Positions 1 through 8,179 of a stretch of 59,823 nucleotides of DNA are shown one piece after another (the stretch's first letter is position 1; the number at the start of each line of letters is the position of its first letter). This DNA is from Anaerofilum sp. An201. Its GTDB lineage: Bacteria; Bacillota; Clostridia; Oscillospirales; Ruminococcaceae. The notes under the pieces are model-generated. The model was not told the origin of the DNA. It made no database searches and saw nothing but the letters and a program-made list of their open reading frames with translations. Location of the stretch: NCBI RefSeq assembly GCF_002160015.1, contig NZ_NFJT01000020.1, positions 1 through 59,823 on the forward strand, written 5' to 3'. A program made the position numbers and the translations under genes.

Positions 1-73
1 GTGTAGCGCAGTTTGGTAGCGCGCTTGAATGGGGTTCAAGAGGCCGTGAGTTCGACTCTCGCCACTCGGACCA
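1..73 (+). tRNA. tRNA-Pro (GGG), 5' end cut by window edge
   Basis: D arm, anticodon arm, T arm and an encoded CCA end are all readable. The anticodon loop is ATGGGGT, giving anticodon GGG after T33 with G37, as expected for tRNA-Pro. The 3' acceptor strand CACTCGG implies a 5' strand CCGAGTG, so about four bases lie before the window. A rho-independent terminator follows directly. Confidence 0.93.
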
Positions 74-74
74 A

Positions 75-105
75 AGCCATCGGTTGAAAGACCGATGGCT
101 TTTTT
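75..105 (+). terminator. Intrinsic terminator of tRNA-Pro
   Basis: A perfect 10-bp stem (AGCCATCGGT / ACCGATGGCT) with a six-base loop is followed by five or more T residues, starting two bases after the tRNA CCA. Confidence 0.9.
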
Positions 106-170
106 CGTTGTATCGCAGTTTTATGCAAAAATACATGCCGTATCCGCCCGGTTTGCGGGGGATGCCTGCC

Positions 171-201
171 CGCCGGTCCGCAGAGCTGCTGCGGACCGGC
201 G
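171..201. repeat. 13-bp inverted repeat
   Basis: CGCCGGTCCGCAG and CTGCGGACCGGCG form a perfect 13-bp stem around a five-base spacer. No T-run follows on either strand, so it is not a standard terminator. It lies between the end of the tRNA-Pro unit and the end of the leftward cystine operon. Nothing else is evident at 106-216. Confidence 0.6.
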
Positions 202-216
202 CTTTGCATGTGTACA

Positions 217-260
217 GAAAAAAGACCGGGGGGATGAGGTGTTTCGCCTCATCCCCCCGG
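217..260 (-). terminator. Intrinsic terminator of the cystine operon
   Basis: A 14-bp GC-rich stem (CCGGGGGGATGAGG and its complement) with a seven-base loop is followed on the minus strand by GTC and a run of T. It lies 25 bp beyond the stop of the transporter gene. Confidence 0.9.
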
Positions 261-284
261 CCGTATGAAAGGACGGATGTCGGA

Positions 285-1697
285 TTATTTGGTTTTGCTG
301 GGAGTGTTGCTCGCGCTCATATCGTTGTAGGCTTTCTCGTCGAAGGTGCCCATGTACTTGTCCACAACCAGAGCGTTGGTCAGGGAACCGGTAACGTTCA
401 GCATGGTACGGGGCATGTCGATGATGGGGTCGATAGCCAGGATCGGGCTGACCATGGAGAACTGAGAGGCCATGCCAACACCGGACAGAGCAACCGAAGC
501 CGCCATCGTAGCAGTACCGGGGATACCGGCGATGCCCAGGGAGCCGATGGTCACAACGAAGATGGTCATGATGATCATGGTGACGTCGATCGGGGTGCCG
601 GTGACATTGCAGACGTAGATGATCAGCAGGGAGGGGAAGATGCCCGCGCAGCCCTGCATGCCGGCGGTGGTGCCGAAGCCGGCCACGAAGCTGGCAGTAC
701 CCTGATTGACGCCCAGTTTCTTGGTCAGGGTCTCAATGGTCATGGGCAGGCAGCCCACACTGGAGCGGGAGGTGAAGGCCATCAGCATGGTGGCGAAGGA
801 CTTCTTCATGTAGACGATGGGGTTCATGCCGTGCGCGCCGATCAGGATCAGCTGGATGCAGAACTGGATCACGGCGGCCACATACAGAGCAACGATGAAC
901 TTGCCCACTTCCAGGATGGAGGACAGGCCGCGCTGTGCGATGGTGTTGGCCAGCAGAGCCGTCACAGCCCAGGGCATGTAGTCCAGGATGAGCAGCGCCA
1001 TGTTGATCATGGCCTTGTGGGCGGCGTTGATGAAGTCGTACAGGGGCTTGGCGTCCTCGACGTTCTCGTGGTTGATCCACCAGATGGCCAGGCCCAGGAA
1101 GGCGGAGAAGATCACCAGGCCGATGATGTTGGCGTTGACCATGGCTTCCACGATGTTGCCGGGGATCAGGTTCTTGATGGTGGTGGCAACGGGGGTGATG
1201 TCCTTAGCGGTCGCGTCGCCGGCCGCAGCAGCGGTGCTGTCTTTGCCAACGCCGAACAGCAGGCCGACCAGAATGCCGGTCACAGCGGAAACAGCCACCA
1301 TGCCCATCGTGACGATCAGGGTCTTTTTCACGAGGCTGCCCATGGTTTTGCCCTGCTGCATGTTGATGATAACCTGCAGGATGGAGATCATAACCAGCGG
1401 CACAACGATCATCTTGATCAGGTTGATGTAGCCGTTGCCCACCATGCCGAACCATGTGGTGGTTTCGGAAACGAAGGTGACGTCCATCGGGGAATCGGGG
1501 AATCCGGCCACGACCTGGATCGCCAGGCCCAGCAGCAGGCCCAGACCGGTGCCGATCAGCACCACCACAGCAAAGTCCATGTGCTTTTTGTGGTACAGAA
1601 TGTGGATCAGGAAGAACAGCGCGACCAGCACCACCAGGAAAATGACGGTCTTAATGTCGCTGATCATCAGGAAATTTTGAAAGAACGCGCCTGTCAT
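285..1697 (-). CDS. tcyP: L-cystine/cation symporter, TcyP type (DAACS family)
   Basis: 470-residue polytopic membrane protein of the dicarboxylate/amino acid:cation symporter family. Family marks are the serine-rich re-entrant segment TSRSSVGCLP, the following GCAGIFPSL stretch typical of TcyP rather than glutamate carriers, the GIPGTATMAASVALSG segment, and the IDMPRTMLNVTGS helix near the end. Length matches TcyP (about 460). The predicted role is Na+ or H+ driven uptake of L-cystine at the cytoplasmic membrane. A strong AGGAGGGAG lies 9 bp before the ATG. It is the last gene of an operon whose first two genes act on thiols or disulfides, which supports cystine over dicarboxylates. A small hairpin without T-run (1730-1756) lies in the 67-bp gap upstream. 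Substrate is inferred from family and context. Confidence 0.85.
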   Translation of the reverse strand: MTGAFFQNFLMISDIKTVIFLVVLVALFFLIHILYHKKHMDFAVVVLIGTGLGLLLGLAIQVVAGFPDSPMDVTFVSETTTWFGMVGNGYINLIKMIVVPLVMISILQVIINMQQGKTMGSLVKKTLIVTMGMVAVSAVTGILVGLLFGVGKDSTAAAAGDATAKDITPVATTIKNLIPGNIVEAMVNANIIGLVIFSAFLGLAIWWINHENVEDAKPLYDFINAAHKAMINMALLILDYMPWAVTALLANTIAQRGLSSILEVGKFIVALYVAAVIQFCIQLILIGAHGMNPIVYMKKSFATMLMAFTSRSSVGCLPMTIETLTKKLGVNQGTASFVAGFGTTAGMQGCAGIFPSLLIIYVCNVTGTPIDVTMIIMTIFVVTIGSLGIAGIPGTATMAASVALSGVGMASQFSMVSPILAIDPIIDMPRTMLNVTGSLTNALVVDKYMGTFDEKAYNDMSASNTPSKTK

Positions 1698-1764
1698 AAT
1701 ACAGCTCCCTCCTCAAGTTGAGCTTGTTGGAAACGCGGCGTCTTGTGCTGCGTTTCAAGAATTG

Positions 1765-3462
1765 TTATTCGAAATTGTACGCGGTGACGATTTTTTCTCG
1801 TCCAGTGGTCACATCCGTGAAATACTCGTAGTAGCTGATGCCCAAAAACGAGCCGGCCATGTTTACGATGTTCTCAAAGCCGTGCCCCTTCAGCGCCATG
1901 ATGGCGTTGTAGCTTCGCTGGCTGGTGCGGCAGTGCAGATACACCGGCCGGTCTGTGGGGATCTCGTCCATCCGCTGCCGCAGTTCGCCCAGCGGGATGT
2001 TCACAGCGCCCACAAGATGGCCCATCTCGAACTCTTCCGGGGTGCGCACGTCGATGATGCACGCGCCGCTCTCCACCAGCTGGCGCACCGCTGTCACGGG
2101 CACCTGCCGGAACACGCCGTGCAGGACGTTCAGGCCCACCAGAGCCGCCAGATTGACGATGTCCCTCGCGGTGCCGAACACGGGGGAATAGCACAGCTCC
2201 AGCTCCTTCAGGTCCTCCAGCGTGCCGCCCATCGCGATCAGGGTGGCGATCACATCGACCCGCTTGTCAACGCTGCCTCGGCCGATCGCCTGTGCGCCCA
2301 GGATCCTGCCGGTGGGCGTCTCAAACACCAGCTTGAAGTGCATCGGCGCGCTGCCCGGCATCAGGCCCACCTTATCCATCGACATGGTGTAGACGGAGTC
2401 GCAGGGGATGCCGTTCGCCTTGGCGGTCCGCTCGTTCAGGCCGGTGGCCGCGGCGTTCATCCCGAACACGCGCACCGCACAGGAGCCAAGCACCCCGTTG
2501 TTGGTGGCGCGCATGCCGTAGATGGCGTCGGCGGCGGTCCTCGCCTGGCGGATCGCCGGTCCGGCCAGCGGCAGCTTCACCGGTTTGTGGGTCAAACGGT
2601 TGTAGACCTCGATCGCGTCGCCCACCGCGTAGATGTGGGGGTCGCTGGTGCGGTAGTCGGCGGTCACCTTGATGGCTCCCGTCTCGCCCAGCTCCAGACC
2701 GGCGCCTTCGGCCAGAGCCGTCTCGGGACAAACACCGATGGCAAGCACCACCGCGTCTGCCGCCAACTCTTTGCCGGAAGCGAGCACCACTTTGTCGGGG
2801 GTGATCGCCGCCACGCCGTCACCCACATACAGCGATACGCCGTGGTCGATCAGCTCCTTCTGCAAGATCTGCACCATGTCGAAGTCGAACGGCGACATCA
2901 CCTGCGCAGCGGCCTCCACCACGCAGACGTTTTTGCCGGCCTCCTTCAGGTTCTCCGCAACCTCCAGGCCGATGAAGCCGCCGCCCACCACCACAACGTC
3001 GCCGGCGTTTTCGCGGCGCACATACTGGTCGAGCTTGACGATATCGGTCACGTTGCGGACGGTGAACACATGCTCAAGGTCCACGCCCGGGATCGACCGG
3101 GGGCGCACCGGGCTTGCGCCCGGTGACAGCACCAGCTCATCGTAGGCCTCGTCGTATTCCCGGCCGGTGTCCAGCTCCTTCACCCGCACCGTTTTGGCGG
3201 CCCGGTCGATCGAGACCACCTCGCTGCGCACCCGCACGTCGATGTCGTAAGAGGCCTTGAAGCTCTCCGGCGTCATCATCACGAGATAGTCGGATTCCTC
3301 CACCGTCCGGCTCAGGAAATACGGCAGCGAGCAGTTGGAGAAGGAGACGTGTTCTCCCCGCTCAAAGACGGTGATCGATGCGCCCGCATCCAGGCGTCTC
3401 ACCCTGGCTGCGGCGGAAGCGCCGCCCGCGACGCCTCCCACGACAAGCACACGTTTGCCCAT
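1765..3462 (-). CDS. CoA-disulfide reductase with C-terminal rhodanese domain
   Basis: 565 residues. The first ~450 form a pyridine-nucleotide disulfide oxidoreductase: FAD-binding VVGGVAGGASAA at residues 7-18, the single redox cysteine C44 in SFSNCSLPY diagnostic of CoA-disulfide reductases, a second dinucleotide fold with VVGGGFIGLE, and the FAD motif IYAVGDA. Residues ~455-540 are a rhodanese domain with DVRTPEEF and an active-site loop CRTSQRS starting at C511. The family reduces CoA disulfide, CoA persulfide or polysulfide with NAD(P)H; the rhodanese domain handles sulfane sulfur. It starts 12 bp after the stop of the C-S lyase gene with AAAGGAGG as ribosome site, so the two are co-transcribed. 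It likely reduces disulfides or persulfides released during cystine breakdown in the cytoplasm. Confidence 0.93.
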   Translation of the reverse strand: MGKRVLVVGGVAGGASAAARVRRLDAGASITVFERGEHVSFSNCSLPYFLSRTVEESDYLVMMTPESFKASYDIDVRVRSEVVSIDRAAKTVRVKELDTGREYDEAYDELVLSPGASPVRPRSIPGVDLEHVFTVRNVTDIVKLDQYVRRENAGDVVVVGGGFIGLEVAENLKEAGKNVCVVEAAAQVMSPFDFDMVQILQKELIDHGVSLYVGDGVAAITPDKVVLASGKELAADAVVLAIGVCPETALAEGAGLELGETGAIKVTADYRTSDPHIYAVGDAIEVYNRLTHKPVKLPLAGPAIRQARTAADAIYGMRATNNGVLGSCAVRVFGMNAAATGLNERTAKANGIPCDSVYTMSMDKVGLMPGSAPMHFKLVFETPTGRILGAQAIGRGSVDKRVDVIATLIAMGGTLEDLKELELCYSPVFGTARDIVNLAALVGLNVLHGVFRQVPVTAVRQLVESGACIIDVRTPEEFEMGHLVGAVNIPLGELRQRMDEIPTDRPVYLHCRTSQRSYNAIMALKGHGFENIVNMAGSFLGISYYEYFTDVTTGREKIVTAYNFE

Positions 3463-3474
3463 CGATTTCCTCCT

Positions 3475-4662
3475 TTACAGCTGCTTCAGGTTGGTGATGA
3501 TCCGCTCCACGGCCATCTTGATGTACTTGGTGTCGGTGGCCAGATTGATGCGCACGAAGCCGTGCCCCTCAAAGCTGAACCACTCGCCCACGTCGCAGGC
3601 CAGACGGCACTTTTTCTGGATGAAGTCGGCCACTTCCTTGCCGTCCATGTAGCCGCGCAGATCCATCCAGGACAGGTAGGTGCCCTCCAGCGGGGTCAGC
3701 ACGATCTTCGGGGCGTCCTTGGCGAAGGCTTCTTTCATGTACTCGTAGTTGTGGCAGATCAGGGCCTTCACGTTCTCGAACCACTCTGCGCCGTCACGGA
3801 AGGCGGCGCCCATGCCCACAACGCCCATCAGGTTGACCTCAGGCGAGCCGATCGATTTGATGTATGCGTCGTATGTTTCCATCAGCTTCTTGTCGAAGAT
3901 GATGACATGGGAGTGGATCAGGCCGGCCAGGTTGAAGGTCTTGGAGCCGGAGTTCAGGATGATCAGCATATCCTTGTACTTGCCGCCGCCCACCAGCGCG
4001 GTGGAGACGAACTTGTGCTCGGGGGAATAGGTGAAATCCTGATGGATCTCGTCCGCCACCACCAGCACGCCGTACTTGCGGCAGATCTCGAGGGCGCCTT
4101 CCAGCTCCTGCTCGGTCCACACGCGGCAGACGGGGTTGTGCGGAGAGCAGAGAATGAACATCGACGGCTTGTTCTCGGCAATGGTCTTTTCAAACTTCTC
4201 CAGGTCCAGGTAGAAATGGCCGCCGTCGTTGTCCAGGTCGCACATCACCAGCTTGCGGCCGGTATTGAGGATGGCGTCGTAGAACGGGTAGTATACCGGC
4301 GGGCAGATGATGACCGAAGCGTCCGGCTCGGTATAGGCGCGGACGGCCGCGTACAGCGAGCCCACCACGCCGGTGGCGAAGCGCAGGTTGTCCTTCTCCA
4401 GCTCCACGCCGTGGCGATCCTTCATCCAGGCAAAGAACGCATCGTAGTAGGGGTCCATCACCTTGCCGTATCCGAAGGTGCCGTGATCGGCCTGCTTTTT
4501 GATGGCTTCACGGGCAGCGGGAGGCGACTGGATCTCCATGTCGGCCACCCACAGAGGGAGCAGATCGGGATCTCCAAAGACCTCCTGCAGGGAGTCCCAC
4601 TTCAGGGTGCCGGTGCCTTTGCGTTCCACGCAATTTTCTTGGCAGAATTTCTCAAAATCCAT
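3475..4662 (-). CDS. PatB/MalY-type PLP C-S lyase (cystathionine/cystine beta-lyase)
   Basis: 395 residues, the usual length of PatB/MalY fold-type I PLP enzymes. Visible marks are the N-terminal KWD followed by LPLWVADME (residues 34-43), the PLP-binding D204 in ADEIHQDF, the Schiff-base lysine K241 in NSGSKTFNLAG, and a C-terminal phosphate-binding arginine in GFVRINLA. These enzymes cleave C-S bonds of cystathionine, cystine or cysteine conjugates to pyruvate, ammonia and a thiol or persulfide. It is the first gene of the operon with the CoA-disulfide reductase and cystine carrier, and reads divergently from marR. Cystine beta-lyase activity fits the neighbours, but substrate cannot be read from sequence. 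It lacks the N-terminal HTH domain of some relatives. Confidence 0.92.
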   Translation of the reverse strand: MDFEKFCQENCVERKGTGTLKWDSLQEVFGDPDLLPLWVADMEIQSPPAAREAIKKQADHGTFGYGKVMDPYYDAFFAWMKDRHGVELEKDNLRFATGVVGSLYAAVRAYTEPDASVIICPPVYYPFYDAILNTGRKLVMCDLDNDGGHFYLDLEKFEKTIAENKPSMFILCSPHNPVCRVWTEQELEGALEICRKYGVLVVADEIHQDFTYSPEHKFVSTALVGGGKYKDMLIILNSGSKTFNLAGLIHSHVIIFDKKLMETYDAYIKSIGSPEVNLMGVVGMGAAFRDGAEWFENVKALICHNYEYMKEAFAKDAPKIVLTPLEGTYLSWMDLRGYMDGKEVADFIQKKCRLACDVGEWFSFEGHGFVRINLATDTKYIKMAVERIITNLKQL

Positions 4663-4727
4663 ATGTCATACCGCCTTTCTCTTTTCCTTGCGCCAAACCA
4701 TACAAGATGGTTCATCTTCTAAACTAT

Positions 4728-4756
4728 ATTATAATATATATGACAAATTTCGTCAA
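4728..4756 (-). promoter_or_regulatory. Promoter of the cystine operon with overlapping operator-like palindrome
   Basis: On the minus strand TTGACG-17 bp-TATAAT. The spacer and -35 overlap TGAC-7-GTCA (4741-4755), a near-perfect inverted repeat placed where a repressor would block polymerase. It lies 66 bp upstream of the C-S lyase start. Confidence 0.85.
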
Positions 4757-4828
4757 TAAATTATTCATATATCGCGCAAATGCTGTGGGTGTTCCACAAA
4801 AAATCGGCGCATTTCTTGTGCAAATAGT

Positions 4829-4852
4829 TCTGCAAATAAACTATTTTGCAGA
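4829..4852. promoter_or_regulatory. 24-bp inverted repeat, candidate MarR operator
   Basis: TCTGCAAA and TTTGCAGA are perfect 8-bp arms around an 8-bp AT-rich centre. The site lies midway between the two divergent promoters, 17 bp upstream of the marR -35 box. Arm spacing suits a winged-helix dimer. Confidence 0.6.
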
Positions 4853-4869
4853 CACATTTGCTCTGTTTG

Positions 4870-4898
4870 TTGAAATTGCAGTGCGGATATGATACAAT
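4870..4898 (+). promoter_or_regulatory. marR promoter, extended -10
   Basis: TTGAAA-17 bp-TACAAT with TGA directly before the -10 hexamer (extended -10). The expected start point is about 4905, some 50 bases before the marR ATG. Confidence 0.82.
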
Positions 4899-4905
4899 CA
4901 AACTA

Positions 4906-4926
4906 TATGCATACAATATGCATACA
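4906..4926 (+). promoter_or_regulatory. Direct repeat of a palindromic decamer at marR +1
   Basis: TATGCATACA occurs at 4906-4915 and 4917-4926. Each copy contains the 8-bp palindrome TATGCATA; the copies are 11 bp apart, one helical turn. Their position over the predicted transcript start suggests autorepression. Confidence 0.55.
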
Positions 4927-4954
4927 CAAAAAAGCGGGGAGATCAAGAGCCAGC

Positions 4955-5431
4955 ATGAACCATTTGTCAGACATCGACAGCGCATACCAGAAACTGAAAG
5001 TTCGGGCCGATCTGCTGTATGAGTTTGTGATCCTGTATCACAATTTCATCTATTCCAAGCACGCCTATGACGCCGAGAATTTCAATATGATCGAGATGCA
5101 CACGCTCACCTATATAAACGATATACCCGGCATCACGGCCACCGAGCTGTCCCGGCTGTGGCACAAGAGCAAAAGTTCCATCTCCCAGACCGTCAAAAAG
5201 CTGGTGGAGGCCGGCTATGTGGAGAAGAGCCATTCCGAGAACAACGAGAAGAATGCGCTGCTCTATGTGACCGAGAAGGGGCAGCGCCTGTCCAACATCC
5301 ACAAGGCCTACGACGTGGCCGACATCACCCAGACGGCCGAGCATCTCATAGGGCGGTGCGGCCAGGAGGACCTGGACGCCTTCTATCGGGTGCTGGAGGA
5401 ATATGTGAAGCTGATGAAAGCAGAGCTGTGA
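4955..5431 (+). CDS. MarR-family transcriptional regulator
   Basis: 158 residues from the chosen ATG at 4955; longer in-frame starts run into the promoter. The fold is MarR: an N-terminal dimerisation helix (residues 1-30), then the winged helix with GITATELSRLWHKSKSSISQ as recognition region, then a basic wing (GYVEKSHSENNEKN) and a long C-terminal helix. It is divergent from the cystine operon and separated by 292 bp holding two promoters and three operator-like repeats, so it most likely controls that operon and itself. The effector is unknown; a thiol or sulfur compound is plausible, but no conserved redox cysteine is evident in the DNA-binding core. Confidence 0.88.
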   Translation: MNHLSDIDSAYQKLKVRADLLYEFVILYHNFIYSKHAYDAENFNMIEMHTLTYINDIPGITATELSRLWHKSKSSISQTVKKLVEAGYVEKSHSENNEKNALLYVTEKGQRLSNIHKAYDVADITQTAEHLIGRCGQEDLDAFYRVLEEYVKLMKAEL

Positions 5432-5477
5432 CGCCCTGCGTGAACGGTGCGGGAAAAATCAAAAAAGGACGGGTTTT

Positions 5478-5509
5478 CCTTTATATAATATAACCTTTAT
5501 ATAATATAA
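5478..5509. repeat. Tandem duplication of an AT-rich 16-mer
   Basis: CCTTTATATAATATAA occurs twice head to tail in the 3' region after marR. The unit contains TATAAT-like strings, but no -35 box stands out. It lies within the gap 5432-5724, which otherwise holds repeat copy A and a terminator. Confidence 0.6.
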
Positions 5510-5566
5510 AAAGAAAAGTTCGTCCGTGCAGGTGTCCAGTAAGCGATTCCCTTTGTGCGGCGGGGC

Positions 5567-5624
5567 AGCTTCGACCTCATTCGCCCCGCCCCGGCGGGGC
5601 ACCTTCCCCTGCCAGGGGAAGGCT
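5567..5624 (-). repeat. Two-hairpin intergenic repeat, copy A
   Basis: Read on the minus strand it has CCTTCCCCT-GGGGAAGG, then GCCCCGCC-GGCGGGGC, then GAATGAGGTCGAAGC. The same order and nearly the same bases occur at 30513-30575 and 40554-40616. This copy sits between convergent genes (marR and the carboxypeptidase). Confidence 0.8.
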
Positions 5625-5662
5625 TTTGCGCAGTGCAAACCATCCCTTTTTCTGCAAGATGA

Positions 5663-5704
5663 AAAGACGGGCCTTCCTTATAAAAAGGAAAGCCCGTCCT
5701 TTTT
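5663..5704. terminator. Bidirectional terminator between marR and the M32 peptidase
   Basis: A stem of about 15 bp (AAGACGGGCCTTCCTT with its near complement, one internal mismatch) is flanked by A-rich and T-rich runs on both sides, so it can stop transcripts from either direction. Confidence 0.82.
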
Positions 5705-5724
5705 GTTTCGCGCGGGGGGAGGAA

Positions 5725-7233
5725 TCAGCCCAGTCCGTAGAGCGCGGTGAACTTCTCTTTCAGATAGCGGGTGTAGAAGGTGGGGTCGAAGGGGGCGCCG
5801 CAGGCGTTTTCCAGCAGCCAGGCGGGGGTGCGCTCGGCGCCGTACTGGTAGATGCGGTCGGTCAGCCAGGCGGTGATGGGAGCCAGCTCCCCCCTGGCCG
5901 TCAGCGCGTCCACATCCAGCTGCCGGCGCATGGCGTCCAGGATCTGCGCGCCGTAGGCGCTGCCCAGCGCGTAGCTGGGGAAGTAGCCGAAGCTGCCGCC
6001 CGCCCAGTGCACGTCCTGCAGGACGCCCTGCGCGTTGTTCGGCACCTTCACGCCCAGATATTCCTCCATCCGGGCGTTCCAGGCGGCGGGAAGCTCTTCC
6101 ACCGTCAGGGTGCGGTCGAACAGCTGCTTTTCCAGCTCATAGCGCACCATGATGTGCAGGCAGTAGGTGAGCTCGTCGGCCTCGGTGCGGATGAGGGAGG
6201 GCTGCGCCTTGTTGGCCGCCTTCCAGAAATCTTCGGCTGTTCTGCCGGCGGTCTGGGCGGGGAAGCAGGCGGTGATGTCCTGCCACAGCACATCCGCAAA
6301 GGCGCGGCTGCGGCCGATCAGGTTCTCATACAGGCGGCTCTGGCTCTCGTGCATGCCCATCGAAGCGCCGGTGGCCAGGCAGGTCCCGGCCAGGCGCGGC
6401 GCGGTGTTCAGCTCGTACAGCGCGTGCCCGCCCTCGTGGATCACCGAATACAGCGAGGAGAGCAGGTTTTCGGGATAGTAGTGGGTGGTGATGCGCACGT
6501 CGTCGCGGCTGAAATTGGTGGTGAAGGGGTGTTCGGTCTCGCCCAGCGCGCAGCGGGCGGGGTCGATGCCCATCCGGTCCATCACACGGCGGGCAAGCTG
6601 CTTCTGCCCCTCCAGCGGCCAGTCGCCCTGCACCGCCCAGCGGTCGTCGATGGAGGCGCCTTCGGCGGTGATCCGCTGCACCAGCGGCACGATCTCCCGC
6701 CGCAGCGCCTCGAAGAACTCGTCCAGCTGTGCGCGGGTCATGCCCGGCTCGTACTGGTCCAGCCAGGTGTCGTAGGGGTCGCGGCCGGGGGCGTAGTAGC
6801 CCGCAAAGCGGATGTTGGTCTCCACGATCTGGCGCAGATAGGGGGCAAAGGCGTCGAAGTCGTCGTTCTGCTTTGCCTGCCGCCAGGCGGGCTGTGCCAG
6901 CGTCAGCAGGCGGGAATAGGCGGTGTATTCCTCCTGCGGCACCTTGGAGTTGCGGTCGTAGGCCTTCTGCAGCTCGCGCAGCTGGGCGGCCTGCTGCACG
7001 GTGAGTGCGGGCGCGATCTGCTCCAGCGCGGCCAGAAGCTCGGCGGTCTCCGGCCCGGCGGTGAGGCGGTATTCCACTTCGCTCAGCAGTGCCAGCGCCT
7101 CGCCGCGCCCGGCCGCGCTGAGCAGGGGGGCGGCCGTCTCGCTGTCGTACTCCATCAGGCCCATCGCGTAGCGGTAGGCGTACAGCTGCCGCTCCAGGCG
7201 GTCCAGGCGCTCCAGAAGTTGGTCTTTTTGCAT
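5725..7233 (-). CDS. M32 family metallocarboxypeptidase (carboxypeptidase Taq type)
   Basis: 502 residues, the standard length of M32 enzymes. The zinc-binding HEGGH is at residues 266-270 in SVIHEGGHALYE, with the downstream glutamate ligand in MHESQSRLYEN and the family motif ETEHPFTTNFS before it. M32 enzymes remove C-terminal residues from peptides in the cytoplasm. AAGGAGA precedes the ATG. It is a single-gene unit, convergent with marR and divergent from the HAD pair. No signal peptide is present. Confidence 0.95.
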   Translation of the reverse strand: MQKDQLLERLDRLERQLYAYRYAMGLMEYDSETAAPLLSAAGRGEALALLSEVEYRLTAGPETAELLAALEQIAPALTVQQAAQLRELQKAYDRNSKVPQEEYTAYSRLLTLAQPAWRQAKQNDDFDAFAPYLRQIVETNIRFAGYYAPGRDPYDTWLDQYEPGMTRAQLDEFFEALRREIVPLVQRITAEGASIDDRWAVQGDWPLEGQKQLARRVMDRMGIDPARCALGETEHPFTTNFSRDDVRITTHYYPENLLSSLYSVIHEGGHALYELNTAPRLAGTCLATGASMGMHESQSRLYENLIGRSRAFADVLWQDITACFPAQTAGRTAEDFWKAANKAQPSLIRTEADELTYCLHIMVRYELEKQLFDRTLTVEELPAAWNARMEEYLGVKVPNNAQGVLQDVHWAGGSFGYFPSYALGSAYGAQILDAMRRQLDVDALTARGELAPITAWLTDRIYQYGAERTPAWLLENACGAPFDPTFYTRYLKEKFTALYGLG

Positions 7234-7290
7234 GGTCTCGTCTCCTTTTCAAAAAACGCTTGCTTTCATTATAAAAGCCCGCGCGCCGCT

Positions 7291-7319
7291 TTGCAACGTG
7301 CGCGGCGGTGTGGTATAAT
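7291..7319 (+). promoter_or_regulatory. Promoter of the HAD phosphatase pair
   Basis: TTGCAA-17 bp-TATAAT with TGG before the -10 (extended). It lies 75 bp upstream of the first HAD start. Confidence 0.85.
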
Positions 7320-7393
7320 AAAAAAGTCCGGCAAGTTCTGCTGTGATTCGACTTTTTTGGCGTGATTGTCTCTGTATGGGAAAGAGAGGGCTG

Positions 7394-8179
7394 ATGAGTA
7401 TGATCCGTTTGATCGCAAGCGATATCGACGGCACGCTGCTGCTGAACGGCAGCCGCGAGATCCCCGCCGAGGTATTGGAAATGATCCCCCGTCTGGCAGA
7501 AAAGGGGATACTATTCTGCGCGGCCAGCGGACGGCAGTATCCCAACCTGAAAGCGCTGTTTGCACCGGTGTGGGACAAGATGCTGTTTATCTGCGAGAAC
7601 GGCGCGCTGGTGATGCAAAACGACCAGCCGCTGGCGGTGCTTCCGATGCCGCGTCCCGACAGCCTGCAGCTGATCGGCGAGATCCAGGCGCGGGAAGGGT
7701 GCGAAGTGCAGGTATCGGGCCGCGACTGTGTCTATATCAGCCCGCGCAATCCGCGGTTTGTGGATCATATCCGCAATTTTGTGAAAAACAAGGCAATATT
7801 ATGCGAGGACTTCGCCGCGGTGGAGGAGCCGTTCCTCAAGGTGTCGGCCAACATGGCAAACGGCGTGGATGACGACACCCTGCAGTGGTTCGCCGCCCGC
7901 TGGAGCAGCCGCCTGAACGTGGCGCTGGCCGGCCGGTGCTGGCTGGACTTCACGGTGGCCGACAAGAGCCAGGGTCTGGCTGCGCTGTGCCAGGCGCTGG
8001 ACATCCCCACCGCCGACACCGCCGCTTTCGGCGACAGCTTCAACGACGTGGGCATGCTGCGGATGGCCGGGCATTCCTGGGCGATGCAGCAGGCGGCCCC
8101 TGCCGTGCAGGCGGCGGCCAGGCGCACCTGCAACCGGGTGGAGCCGATCCTGCGCAGCATTCTGGAGGAAGCCGAATGA
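7394..8179 (+). CDS. Cof-type HAD hydrolase 1
   Basis: 261 residues from the ATG at 7394; ATG at 7400 is an equally possible start because the ribosome site AGAGAGGG is close to both. HAD motif I is SDIDGT (D10, D12), motif II the serine in CAASGRQY, and motif IV GDSFNDVGML late in the chain; the C2-type cap lies between. These are cytoplasmic sugar-phosphate or nucleotide phosphatases of wide specificity, so no substrate is assigned. The stop codon overlaps the next start (ATGA), indicating translational coupling to a paralogue. Confidence 0.9.
   Translation: MSMIRLIASDIDGTLLLNGSREIPAEVLEMIPRLAEKGILFCAASGRQYPNLKALFAPVWDKMLFICENGALVMQNDQPLAVLPMPRPDSLQLIGEIQAREGCEVQVSGRDCVYISPRNPRFVDHIRNFVKNKAILCEDFAAVEEPFLKVSANMANGVDDDTLQWFAARWSSRLNVALAGRCWLDFTVADKSQGLAALCQALDIPTADTAAFGDSFNDVGMLRMAGHSWAMQQAAPAVQAAARRTCNRVEPILRSILEEAE

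Noticed and set aside
84-1721. Long open frame (545 codons) on the plus strand opposite the transporter
   Set aside because: It is the antisense shadow of a GC-rich gene; composition is low-complexity His/Gly/Asp, and the minus strand reads as a clear TcyP-type carrier. The same applies to other long antisense frames in the window.
5478-5509. Tandem promoters in the duplicated AT-rich 16-mer
   Set aside because: TATAAT-like strings occur but no -35 boxes at 16-18 bp; it lies between convergent genes with no downstream gene to serve.
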